Origin: Prevotellaceae bacterium
GTDB taxonomy: Bacteria > Bacteroidota > Bacteroidia > Bacteroidales > Bacteroidaceae
Reading direction: 5' to 3'
Assembly (NCBI GenBank): GCA_015257125.1
Contig: JABZKU010000004.1
Span: forward strand, 54,709-118,708
DNA: 64,000 nt
Part shown: positions 9,192-17,182 of the stretch, in pieces
Position numbering within the stretch: position 1 is the first letter of the stretch
Layout of the letters: every line of letters starts with the position of its first letter
The notes under the pieces: model-generated
Database searches by the model: none
What the model saw: only the letters and a program-made list of their open reading frames with translations
Told to the model about the DNA's origin: nothing
Translations under genes and position numbers: made by a program

Positions 9192-9458
9192 ACAAGTGAT
9201 ACGATCCCCAATAAGTGAACGTGTAGACGAGCATTTGCGAATCGCCAAGCAGCGGGCGAAGAACCGTACAAGGAATTGAGACACAGCGTAAGCAAGCCAA
9301 AGACAGCACATTGGCTGTATACAGCGACAAGGTGACTTTCCGGTCAGCCTGTAGTCATTGGATGCTGTGATATCGTTGTGGCTCTGCTCCCTCTCCTTAC
9401 GACCTCGTTTTACTACTCCCTTGTCCTTAATTGCAGGCAACTTGCACAATGTACAAAA

Positions 9459-9488
9459 AATCGCCACACTCAGCAGAGTGCGGCGATT
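9459..9488 (-). terminator. Terminator of the small lipoprotein gene
   Basis: A 13-bp stem with one mismatch (9459-9471 with 9476-9488) is followed on the minus strand by a T run. It lies 23 bp beyond the stop codon of the gene at 9512. Confidence 0.75.
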
Positions 9489-9511
9489 GGGTGTGGTGCT
9501 GTGCGTGACAA

Positions 9512-9634
9512 TTACTTGCCGGCACCACCATTGTGGTGGGGAGCATTGAGCTCATCCTTGTCGCAAGAAGCGATAGAAACGGTAGTTCCTACGAGAACAG
9601 CTGCGAGCAAGAAGATTTTCATGTACTTGTTCAT
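9512..9634 (-). CDS. Tiny lipoprotein of about 40 aa
   Basis: The product begins MNKYMKIFLLAAVL and has a lipobox-like IASC at the signal cleavage point. A short polar tail ending in HHNGGAGK follows. After lipidation only about 17 residues would remain, anchored in the membrane. The gene lies 74 bp downstream of the YjbH pair on the same strand and is followed by a good terminator, so it probably ends that transcript. A start four codons later is also possible. The function is unknown. Confidence 0.6.
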   Translation of the reverse strand: MNKYMKIFLLAAVLVGTTVSIASCDKDELNAPHHNGGAGK

Positions 9635-9708
9635 GATGTCGTTTGTTTTAAGAGGTGAATATTCAGATCTTCTATATAGAATGCGCCGATGAGACAATCA
9701 ACGACGAC

Positions 9709-10977
9709 TTAGTTTATTTTATTGTCGAGGAAGCGTTGCAAATAATGCTCGATATAGGCCGCTTGCCAGTAGTGAGTCGTAAAACTCTTATCGGGAATTT
9801 CTTTGTAGGTCACGCCCATATGTTCAAATGCGTAGCGGTAATAGTTGAGCATGCTGTATTCCCATGAAAAGTATTGGGGCAATCGCAGGCGAACTGTTTG
9901 ACCGAGCCAATTATTTTGGCGTTTTGCACCGAGCGGTATGGCGAAATTAAATCCGGCATTGCGCTCTCCGTCTGTAAAGATGGCATAAGCTCCGATGGCG
10001 TATTCGCCAAAGTGCCGAATGACGTCTACTCTACCGCCTAAATCGCCGTAAGCAAAAGAACCGGCGGAGAGTTTCACTTGCAATGCCGTGCGCGGCTCAT
10101 AATAATCGGCTATGGCCATCGCTCCGATGTGCAGTTTTCGATCTCTCTCCCATCTTCCGCTGTTGCGACGAACGCGAGTTGTCGCGCTGAGGCGTAAACC
10201 TAAGTCTAAGGTGGACGTTAGGTGATAGTTTACCTCTTGATGTAGGCCGGCTAAATCATATAAGAAAAGCCCTGCTGTAGAGGAAGCGCGCCAACGGCGG
10301 TTGGCGAACCAATCTTGTCGGATACCGACAACGCCCCATTGGAATTGACTTTCCGGATTATTGTTCGGTATATTGGTAAAGACCGGCAGGATGGGTTGGA
10401 ATATCAAACGATTTCCGCGCCAGAGTGTGGTTTCAAACGAGGGGGCGAGGTAAATGCCGACGCGTGCCAATTTGTTGAGAATGTGATTGTCTATAGAGAC
10501 AATGGGATAGAGCGTGATGTCTATTTTTCTCTGATGATTGGCCTTGAGCGTGGTTTGTGCTGCGCCTTCTGTGAGTTGCTGCCAAATGGTATGCGTATCG
10601 TAGTGGGCGCGAACTTGCCAATGATTGGCTTCGTGCGCAGCCTCTATTGCGATTTGTGGTTGCCCATATTCTCCAAGCAGAAGGCTATAATGCCGAGCGT
10701 TGGGGAAACTTTGTGCCAAGTTTCTAAGAGCTATTCCCAAGGCACGATAGGAACCGCGAATTTGCGGACTCTCGAGAGCCACAAGGATAGTGTCACCCTG
10801 GGAGCGAAGGCGAATTTGCTCAAATCCGGCTTCTACGAGTGAGTGGGTTCCTGTCTGGTCCGGTGTTTGTCCGTGTGCACTGTTGCTTTCGGCCGCAAAC
10901 CACGAAAAGGATAAGCTTAATAGTAGCCCCTTTAGCAATGAAGGCGTGGAAATTGGGAGAATGTTCCTTTTCATCAT
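9709..10977 (-). CDS. YjbH-family outer-membrane protein, C-terminal part
   Basis: This 422-aa protein begins with its own signal sequence (about residues 1-36, ending SAHGQ). Its body is rich in alternating aromatic and polar strands, as expected for a beta-barrel, and corresponds to the C-terminal part of the exopolysaccharide-linked YjbH (DUF940) family. Motifs such as WGVVGIRQDWFANRRW and GGRVDVIRHFGEYAIGAYA support this. The ATG chosen at 10977 lies just after the stop codon of the upstream partner; a longer frame would overlap that gene. The likely role is in polysaccharide export or envelope assembly, by family analogy. Confidence 0.75.
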   Translation of the reverse strand: MMKRNILPISTPSLLKGLLLSLSFSWFAAESNSAHGQTPDQTGTHSLVEAGFEQIRLRSQGDTILVALESPQIRGSYRALGIALRNLAQSFPNARHYSLLLGEYGQPQIAIEAAHEANHWQVRAHYDTHTIWQQLTEGAAQTTLKANHQRKIDITLYPIVSIDNHILNKLARVGIYLAPSFETTLWRGNRLIFQPILPVFTNIPNNNPESQFQWGVVGIRQDWFANRRWRASSTAGLFLYDLAGLHQEVNYHLTSTLDLGLRLSATTRVRRNSGRWERDRKLHIGAMAIADYYEPRTALQVKLSAGSFAYGDLGGRVDVIRHFGEYAIGAYAIFTDGERNAGFNFAIPLGAKRQNNWLGQTVRLRLPQYFSWEYSMLNYYRYAFEHMGVTYKEIPDKSFTTHYWQAAYIEHYLQRFLDNKIN

Positions 10978-10979
10978 CT

Positions 10980-11702
10980 TCAAAACTTGATGGTCGTACG
11001 ATAGCTTAAACCAACTCCCCATCCTTTCAATTGATGGGTGAAAGCAAAGGTGCGGAGGTGTCCCCGTAAGGTATAACCTAAACCGAGGTTCACTCCTTTC
11101 GTGTCATAGTCTGCCATCAATTGCAGTGGTATTTGCCTTGTTGGGCGATATTCGAGACCGCCAAAGAGGCCATTGTACATCTTCCCGGCTTTGAACGGAT
11201 GAAAGTATCCGGCCGAAAGAGCGAATTGCCCGCTGCCTAATGAAAAGTGCTTTGTTACTACTCCATAATATCCGGCGTAAAAACTGTTTCCATAGGCGGA
11301 ATACAAATCGTTGACACCGAAAACAATCGAGGGCCACCACTTTCCGCTACGTTCTGCGAGAGGACGCAAGCGAATGGTCGATGAGCGATCTTGTTGGTAG
11401 TAGTTCCAAGTTTTCTTTACAGAGTGTTGGGTCTTACACAGCGTTTCTCTGAAAGTGAATTCAAAGAAGCTGAAGGGAGTGAAGCGCACATAATAAAGGC
11501 CTGTATCGTAGTTGATCAGATCATGGAATGCGGCTTGACCGACCCATCGTGCACCGCCATCAAATGTGCCATCGGGCTGCATATCGGCAGTGGGAATATT
11601 TATTAAGCCCGTGGTACCAATCAAGTCTTGAGCCGAAACTTCGGTGAAGCCTGCAGCTACACCGAGAGTGAAAATCAGGGCAAAACGACGAAACTGGTAC
11701 AT
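10980..11702 (-). CDS. YjbH-family outer-membrane protein, N-terminal part
   Basis: A signal peptide ends near VSAQ and is followed by DLIGTTGLINIPTADMQPDG, the typical start of mature YjbH proteins. The 240-aa product ends in an aromatic strand (VGLSYRTTIKF), a normal C-terminus for an outer-membrane barrel. It is therefore a complete small barrel rather than a truncated one. The next gene supplies the C-terminal part of the family with only a 2-bp gap. A well-formed promoter lies just upstream. Confidence 0.8.
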   Translation of the reverse strand: MYQFRRFALIFTLGVAAGFTEVSAQDLIGTTGLINIPTADMQPDGTFDGGARWVGQAAFHDLINYDTGLYYVRFTPFSFFEFTFRETLCKTQHSVKKTWNYYQQDRSSTIRLRPLAERSGKWWPSIVFGVNDLYSAYGNSFYAGYYGVVTKHFSLGSGQFALSAGYFHPFKAGKMYNGLFGGLEYRPTRQIPLQLMADYDTKGVNLGLGYTLRGHLRTFAFTHQLKGWGVGLSYRTTIKF

Positions 11703-11724
11703 ATCTACAGGTTCTATGACGCTG

Positions 11725-11755
11725 CGAATATACGAAGAAAACGAAAGAGCGCAAA
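11725..11755 (-). promoter_or_regulatory. Promoter of the YjbH pair
   Basis: On the minus strand, TTTG (11755-11752), a 19-base spacer and TATATTCG (11732-11725) match the Bacteroidetes pattern with one mismatch. The YjbH N-part ATG lies 23 bp downstream. Confidence 0.6.
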
Positions 11756-11816
11756 CGATTGAGCAGAAAAATCGGACGATTCTACGGGAAATGTTCTATT
11801 TTGCGAACAAAAAGCC

Positions 11817-12014
11817 CTACAATGCCCCAAGTTTTTCTCTAAAACGTGTGATGATTTCGTTTTGTCTTTCGACCGGAATTTCAACACAATGCGTTTCAAG
11901 GAGTTCACGGAGGGCTTCCATCGCTTTCACTTTCATTTTTGAAGTTCCCGCGCGCACCCCGCTTTGATAGGAGTTGGACGGGAGCATGCTACGATTAAAA
12001 TTTCCGTCAGACAT
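11817..12014 (-). CDS. Small conserved-looking protein downstream of mutL
   Basis: This 65-aa product begins MSDGNFNRSMLPSNSYQSG. Its C-terminal half is a charged helical segment (KAMEALRELLETHCVEIP, then RQNEIITRFREKLG). It starts 14 bp after the mutL stop codon on the same strand and is probably co-transcribed. There is no signal peptide or membrane helix. I do not recognise the family. Its length and clean codon structure next to mutL argue that it is real. Confidence 0.6.
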   Translation of the reverse strand: MSDGNFNRSMLPSNSYQSGVRAGTSKMKVKAMEALRELLETHCVEIPVERQNEIITRFREKLGAL

Positions 12015-12028
12015 GGGCGAGTTTCGAA

Positions 12029-13951
12029 TTATTCAAAGGGTTTAAGTAATGTGGCCAGGGGCAGGAGCTGAAAAACTCGTTTGCCGTCAGGTGTAAAGGT
12101 GGGTGTTTCGTGTCGAAACAAGCGGTCAATCAGATCCCTCATCTCCTCGTTGCTCATTTCTTGTCCAACGGGAATCGCTGCTTTGCGTGCCAATGAGAGT
12201 GCCATGGTGTGTACCAATTCTTCGTGCACCTCACTCCCCTTTTGTGTGGCGTCATCGAGCATGCCGTTGAGCAGAACCACCGGGTCGAGGCCGTCGAGGC
12301 CGGAAGGAACGCGGAGAATCGAAAAACTGTTGCCACCGAGATAAGACAATTCGAAACCAATGGCTTCGAGTTCTGGGAGAATACCTTCTAAAATAGCCTG
12401 TTGTGAGGCCGAGACTTCGAGTATTTGTGGGAAGAGAATGCCTTGTGATTGCGGTTCTGCTTCGCGCACACGTGTTAAGTAGTCCTCAAAGAGAATCCGC
12501 ACGTGAGCTCTGTGCTGATCAACCATGAGCAACCCCTCCTCTGAAGGGGCGATGATGTAGCGCCCTTTATATTGTATATATTGAGTGCCTGCGTTGATCC
12601 AGCTGCCTTGTTTGTTTTCGGGGAGATGTTCGTAAAGCGTGGCTTCAGTGGCGGGCGTTTCTTCTGCCTCGGCGAAATCTGAGCTGAACACCGTGGAGGA
12701 AGTAAGAGAATCTTGGGTGTCGAACGCGTTTTCAAAGGCACCTTCCCACCCTTTTGCACTCTTTCGGGGCGAATAGGAGGACGTGCTGCCGGAGGCCGGG
12801 GGGAACAGAGAACTTTCCTTTGGGGCGGCCGGTTGAGAATTGGCGAATGGATTGTAGTTTTCGTCAATTTCGATACTTGGGGGAGCGATGTTCACGTCGC
12901 CATCTTGAAAGACCGGAATATCAGGGCGATCTTCGACGTCAAAATCAATGGTCGGTATCGCATTGAAGCGGCCTAATGTTTCGCGAACGGCGGCGCGTAG
13001 AATTTGCCAGATGGGTTGTTCATCCTCGAACTTGATTTCTGTCTTAGTCGGGTGAATATTGACATCGATGCGACAGGGATTGATGAGGATTTGCAAGAAG
13101 AATGGTACTTGTTCTCCATCGGGAATGAGTCGTTCGTAGGCACTTTGTATCGCTTTCGCGAAGTAAGGGTGGCGCATGTAGCGTCCATTGGCAAAGAAGA
13201 ATTGTTGTGCGCCTTTTTTCTTGCTACTTTCGGGATTGCCGACGAAGCCAATGATCTCCACAAGTTCAGTTTCCACATGAACGGGCATCAGATATTTGTC
13301 CATCTTGCGGCCGAAGATGTTGACGATGCGTTGGCGGAAATTACCGGAGGGGAGATCGAGAAGTACGTTGTCGGGAGTTGAGAGGGCAAACGACAAGTCG
13401 GGATGCGCCAGCGCGATGCGCTCAAACTCGGCTACGATGTTTGACAACTCCGTGTGATTGCTCTTGAGAAATTTGCGGCGTGCCGGGATGTTGAAGAAGA
13501 GGTTCTTGATAAGAAAATTCGCACCGACAGGACAGACGATGGGTTCTTGGAGTATAACCTTTGAGCCTTCGATCTGCAAACATACACCCAACTCATTATC
13601 TGGGGTGCGGGTGCGCAATTCCACTTGGGCAACGGCTGCAATAGAAGCCAAGGCTTCTCCGCGAAAGCCCATTGTGGTCAGTGCAAAGAGGTCGTCAGCT
13701 TTCGTGATCTTGGAGGTGGCATGCCGTTCGAAGGATAATCGGGCATCGGTTTCCGTCATGCCCTTACCATTGTCGATCACTTGCACGCAAGATTTACCGG
13801 CGTCGGTCACAATCACTTGGATGCGCGTTGCGCCGGCGTCAATCGCATTCTCAACGAGTTCCTTGATGAGTGATGCCGGTCGCTGAATCACTTCGCCTGC
13901 AGCGATTTGATTGGCGACGGAGTCCGGCAAAAGATGAATGATGTCGGGCAT
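12029..13951 (-). CDS. mutL: DNA mismatch repair protein MutL
   Basis: This 640-aa protein has the GHKL ATPase motifs at the N-terminus: ELVENAIDAGAT, DNGKGM and the TMGFRGEALASI loop. A transducer domain follows, then a low-complexity linker (about residues 370-450) and a C-terminal dimerisation domain. It couples MutS mismatch recognition to downstream repair. At about residue 480 the site that carries the metal-binding DQHA(x)2E(x)4E motif in endonuclease MutLs reads DQHRAHVRILFE, so two of its key positions differ. Near the C-terminus TPDGKR stands where CPHGRP is often found. The gene is third from last in the guaB-to-small-protein block. Confidence 0.95.
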   Translation of the reverse strand: MPDIIHLLPDSVANQIAAGEVIQRPASLIKELVENAIDAGATRIQVIVTDAGKSCVQVIDNGKGMTETDARLSFERHATSKITKADDLFALTTMGFRGEALASIAAVAQVELRTRTPDNELGVCLQIEGSKVILQEPIVCPVGANFLIKNLFFNIPARRKFLKSNHTELSNIVAEFERIALAHPDLSFALSTPDNVLLDLPSGNFRQRIVNIFGRKMDKYLMPVHVETELVEIIGFVGNPESSKKKGAQQFFFANGRYMRHPYFAKAIQSAYERLIPDGEQVPFFLQILINPCRIDVNIHPTKTEIKFEDEQPIWQILRAAVRETLGRFNAIPTIDFDVEDRPDIPVFQDGDVNIAPPSIEIDENYNPFANSQPAAPKESSLFPPASGSTSSYSPRKSAKGWEGAFENAFDTQDSLTSSTVFSSDFAEAEETPATEATLYEHLPENKQGSWINAGTQYIQYKGRYIIAPSEEGLLMVDQHRAHVRILFEDYLTRVREAEPQSQGILFPQILEVSASQQAILEGILPELEAIGFELSYLGGNSFSILRVPSGLDGLDPVVLLNGMLDDATQKGSEVHEELVHTMALSLARKAAIPVGQEMSNEEMRDLIDRLFRHETPTFTPDGKRVFQLLPLATLLKPFE

Positions 13952-13953
13952 AA

Positions 13954-15735
13954 TCAGTGAGTGTTGGGCGAGTTGGAGGGCAAACTATCGTTTACGCTCG
14001 TTTGCGTGGGAGGGGAAGTCGGTGTTTCGAGGGGTACTTCGATCTTCTTTTCCCACTGCGAGGCACCGGTGGCTTTATTTTTGTCGAGCGTTTGCATTGG
14101 TGCTGCACGGCGCGGGAGGATTTTGAGTTTGTTTTCGTCGCTCTTTGCGCGCCACTCAAAGAGGTCGTGCGGCCCTTGGGGGCGGATGCGACTGAACCAC
14201 GCAAAATTACTGAACTTTGTGTGCTCTGCCGGCGCCATATTGATGGGATAAGTTTTGGCGATGGGAGAAGGGCCGGCCCAGTAGCGCCGCATTTTCCGAT
14301 CTACGATGTCGATGCGCATTTTTGCGGCCTCGCAGTAGTTTTGATAGAGCAAAGAGGAGTCTTTCTCTATCGGGAAATTGATTACCATCGCATTGCCGTT
14401 CACACGCGCTTGGTAAAGTTGCCCTTTTGCGAAGTAAGCCTGCAACATATTTCCCGATACTTGGTTGAAGTGGACGGTATCCGGCAGTTGTTGTACGATG
14501 AGGGCTTGACGCTCCACATAAACAGAGTCGAGCGTGGAGTCATTGGTGTAGACATTGATTTCTTCGCCCAAAATCTGTCGGTCGTCGCTCCATGCGATGG
14601 GATCTCGGTAAAGCGACAACTTACGAAGTTTGGAATGGAAGACGAGTGAATCGCAAACCGCTTGGACGTCGGTGCGATAGGCGCGCACATGGAAATAACC
14701 ATGCAGTACGCGGTAAGCGGAATCGGTGCGCAGATCGTAAGAGAAGAGGCGGAGCGTGTCCGCGTGTACATAGAGGGTGTCCGCGTTGCGTGAGAAGTTT
14801 TTGGCCAGCGCGCGTTTCGTGGCCAAAGCCTCGCCTACTTTTTCTTTGTACCAGCCATAGTCCCCCATCAAGATGTTTTTGTTGTTGGCATCGGTGGAGT
14901 CCGTGAACACGATGTTGCGGAAGGCTTGTGAAAAACCGGTCTTTTTATCGTAACTGATGCTGTCGCCGGTGAGTTTACGTCCCTTGTTGAACAACTGCGG
15001 GCGCTTTCCCAAGCGAGCTTTCTCGGTCTGTGTGTTGTAATAGCCGTCTGTCGTGAAAATACGGCTACCTCCGCTCAATAGGTTGGTAGGGCCGGTGGCG
15101 TGCGCCCATTTCGTACGTGTATTATAGTGGAGCGAATCGGTACGGAGTGAGTCGCGCTTGGCCGTTCGAAGCAAGACGTCTTCGTTGAAGACGGCTTCGC
15201 GAGTGCCCGTGAAGTAATCTCCCTTTTGAGAGGTCAGAATGTTGGTGCCGTCGATGATTTCTCCACCGACATCGTAGAACCCGCGTCCGGAAAGGCGGTC
15301 GTAGTTGAGCAATTCCGTTTTGAGTTTCATTTTATGGTGGCGCATCACGACGTCATGGAAGACGCGGGCGAATTGCGAAGAGCCATCATAGAACAAAGAA
15401 TCACCGGTGAGTGAGAGCGTGTCGCCCTGTGTGAAACGCACTTTCCCATAAGCCAAGAAAGAATTGGAGGCTTCATAGAAAACGGCGCTGTCACAGGTGA
15501 GGCGCATGCCGGCATGCGTCATCAACACGTTGCCTTTCAATACTTGCCCGTCGCCGGTGGTGGCGGCATCATGAAAAAGCACATCGGCATGGTGAATGCG
15601 AATGCGCTGATCCTCTTGTGATACTTTTTTCTTGCGAGGCGGAAAGAAGGTAAGGGCAAAAGTGTGTGCAAGGAACAGAGCAAAAAGCCCCATTCCCAGC
15701 ACTAATATTCTACGAGTAACGAAAAGCGTGTTCAA
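13954..15735 (-). CDS. OstA-like (LptA-type) envelope protein
   Basis: This 593-aa protein has an N-terminal membrane or signal segment (about residues 8-30). Repeated OstA/LptA-type strands follow, such as GNVLMTHAGMRLTCDSAVFY and GDTLSLTGDSLFYDG. Family members form a beta-jellyroll and work in lipopolysaccharide transport. The C-terminal about 60 residues are rich in Pro, Thr and Ser and look disordered. It starts 73 bp after the surA-like gene and ends 2 bp before mutL, so it belongs to the same transcript. Confidence 0.8.
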   Translation of the reverse strand: MNTLFVTRRILVLGMGLFALFLAHTFALTFFPPRKKKVSQEDQRIRIHHADVLFHDAATTGDGQVLKGNVLMTHAGMRLTCDSAVFYEASNSFLAYGKVRFTQGDTLSLTGDSLFYDGSSQFARVFHDVVMRHHKMKLKTELLNYDRLSGRGFYDVGGEIIDGTNILTSQKGDYFTGTREAVFNEDVLLRTAKRDSLRTDSLHYNTRTKWAHATGPTNLLSGGSRIFTTDGYYNTQTEKARLGKRPQLFNKGRKLTGDSISYDKKTGFSQAFRNIVFTDSTDANNKNILMGDYGWYKEKVGEALATKRALAKNFSRNADTLYVHADTLRLFSYDLRTDSAYRVLHGYFHVRAYRTDVQAVCDSLVFHSKLRKLSLYRDPIAWSDDRQILGEEINVYTNDSTLDSVYVERQALIVQQLPDTVHFNQVSGNMLQAYFAKGQLYQARVNGNAMVINFPIEKDSSLLYQNYCEAAKMRIDIVDRKMRRYWAGPSPIAKTYPINMAPAEHTKFSNFAWFSRIRPQGPHDLFEWRAKSDENKLKILPRRAAPMQTLDKNKATGASQWEKKIEVPLETPTSPPTQTSVNDSLPSNSPNTH

Positions 15736-15808
15736 AACTTACGTTTTGTGTAATTTGAAGTAAGTAAATCCGTTGGGCGCTGTGTGCAGCCCATCGAAGG
15801 AAGTGACA

Positions 15809-17173
15809 TTATTTAATCCAGCCTTCGTGTTGGAATTTGTGGTTGCGCCATTCGGGATTGATGCGCGTGTAGGTCGTTTTGATCTTCTCAGCAATCCATT
15901 TTTGCAACGCTTCGTTTTGGCGCTTCTGCACCACTACGTTTTTCAGCACCTGAAAATCATCGGTAATGTTGGCGCGGTGGCTTTCGATTCTGTCCTTGAG
16001 TTTCACGATGGCGCAGATTTCTTGCCCCGTCTTGCTGTCCATCATGCGGAAAGCCTGCGAAACTTCGCCCACCTTCATCGTGTCTACCACTTTTGCTACG
16101 TCTTGTGGCAGGTTCTTCATTTGAAAGCGAGCGGTGAGCGCACCGGTCGTTTCGTCTTGCGCCACCATCAAGCCTTTGTTGTTGCGCGTGTCCTTATCGT
16201 CCGAGAGTTGTTGTGCCGCTTCTTCAAAACTGAACTTACCGGCTTTGATATCGGCGGCGATAGAGTCGAGACGCGAAGTCAAACGCTCGTATTCGCCCTC
16301 TTTAATTTCAGGTTTGAGTAGAATGTGGCGTACATTGACTTTGTCGCCTTGCTTTTCGATGAGCTGCATGATGTGGAAGCCAAATTCCGTGCGCACGATC
16401 TTCGACACCTTTTTCGGATCGGTGAGCGCGAAAGCTACATTGGCAAATTCCGGTACCCATTGGCCGCGACCACTCAGACCGAGTTCACCGCCGTTGCGCG
16501 CGCTACCGTCTTGTGAGTAGAGACGTGCCAGAACGGCGAAACTCGTTTCGCCACTGTTGACGCGACGCGCAAATTCGCGCAAACGGCTTTCTACGCGTTC
16601 CACCTCTTCGCGATCCACCGTGGGGCGCTGCGTGATGATCTCCACTTCCACTTGTGTGGGAATCATGGGCAGGCTGTCTTGCGGAAGTTTCGAGATCTCA
16701 CTACGCACTTCCGCTGGAGTTGCCGTCACATTCGCAGTGAGTTTCTTTTGTACCCCTTGCGTGAGGAAATACTCTCGTGCCGATTGCATTAAGATCTCGC
16801 GGATTTGAGGAATCGTCTTGTGATAGGCCGCTTCCAAGGCTTCTTTCGAACCATAACGGCGGATATTTTCTTCCAAACGGTAGTCGGCCATCATTTTTGC
16901 CTGTTCGTCGGTCACCGTGATGGAGTCTAATTCCGCTTGGTGGAGGAAAAGTTTTTGAATCGCCAGTTGTTCCGGAATTTCGGCATACGGGTCTTTGAAG
17001 GTTTGTCCGCTGGCTTCGGCGTTTACGCGAAAGCCTTCAACGTCCGACAACAAGATGGGCGAATCGCCTACCACCCAAATCACTTCGTCTACGATGTTTT
17101 TGGGGCGAATTTGCGCAAAGGCAACACCAAGTGCGATGAAGCCGGCGATCATAATAGGAATTCGTTTGTTCAT
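15809..17173 (-). CDS. surA: SurA-like periplasmic peptidyl-prolyl isomerase
   Basis: A signal sequence (about residues 1-21) leads to a SurA-type N-terminal chaperone domain. Two parvulin domains follow, one at about 170-270 (GGELGLSGRGQWVPEFANVA) and one at about 275-380 (VNVRHILLKP). SurA escorts unfolded outer-membrane proteins through the periplasm and can isomerise prolyl bonds. It is 454 aa, close to the family norm. It begins 9 bp after the stop codon of a second parvulin gene. An outer-membrane biogenesis role fits its neighbours. Confidence 0.88.
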   Translation of the reverse strand: MNKRIPIMIAGFIALGVAFAQIRPKNIVDEVIWVVGDSPILLSDVEGFRVNAEASGQTFKDPYAEIPEQLAIQKLFLHQAELDSITVTDEQAKMMADYRLEENIRRYGSKEALEAAYHKTIPQIREILMQSAREYFLTQGVQKKLTANVTATPAEVRSEISKLPQDSLPMIPTQVEVEIITQRPTVDREEVERVESRLREFARRVNSGETSFAVLARLYSQDGSARNGGELGLSGRGQWVPEFANVAFALTDPKKVSKIVRTEFGFHIMQLIEKQGDKVNVRHILLKPEIKEGEYERLTSRLDSIAADIKAGKFSFEEAAQQLSDDKDTRNNKGLMVAQDETTGALTARFQMKNLPQDVAKVVDTMKVGEVSQAFRMMDSKTGQEICAIVKLKDRIESHRANITDDFQVLKNVVVQKRQNEALQKWIAEKIKTTYTRINPEWRNHKFQHEGWIK

Positions 17174-17182
17174 ATCGAGTGA

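Larger units (their letters stand above)
8600..9200 (+). repeat. Structured non-coding element, copy A
   Basis: This stretch matches 42190-42775 in the same orientation and block order. The blocks are: a GC-rich start with CGCGCGTCCG, TTTTTCGTTTTTTGCCTTCACC, paired TTCACC/GGTGAAGG motifs, the block GGTGAAGGTGAAGGGTGAAG, then CGAACTCGCTGAGTGCG, AAAGTCCAC, and the promoter, hairpin and boxA-like parts. Conservation at the DNA level with poor frame conservation argues for non-coding function. The flanks of the element (8517-8599 and 9201-9458) show no gene. Confidence 0.7.

Noticed and set aside
9012..9467. 151-codon frame on the minus strand in non-coding element A, with partial peptide similarity to a frame at 42368-42754
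   Set aside because: The similarity follows the DNA conservation of the element and is limited to one stretch. The frames differ in length and start, and no protein features are visible.
9071..9500. Possible rRNA operon after the boxA-like leader
   Set aside because: None of the conserved 16S or 23S segments is present downstream of either copy.
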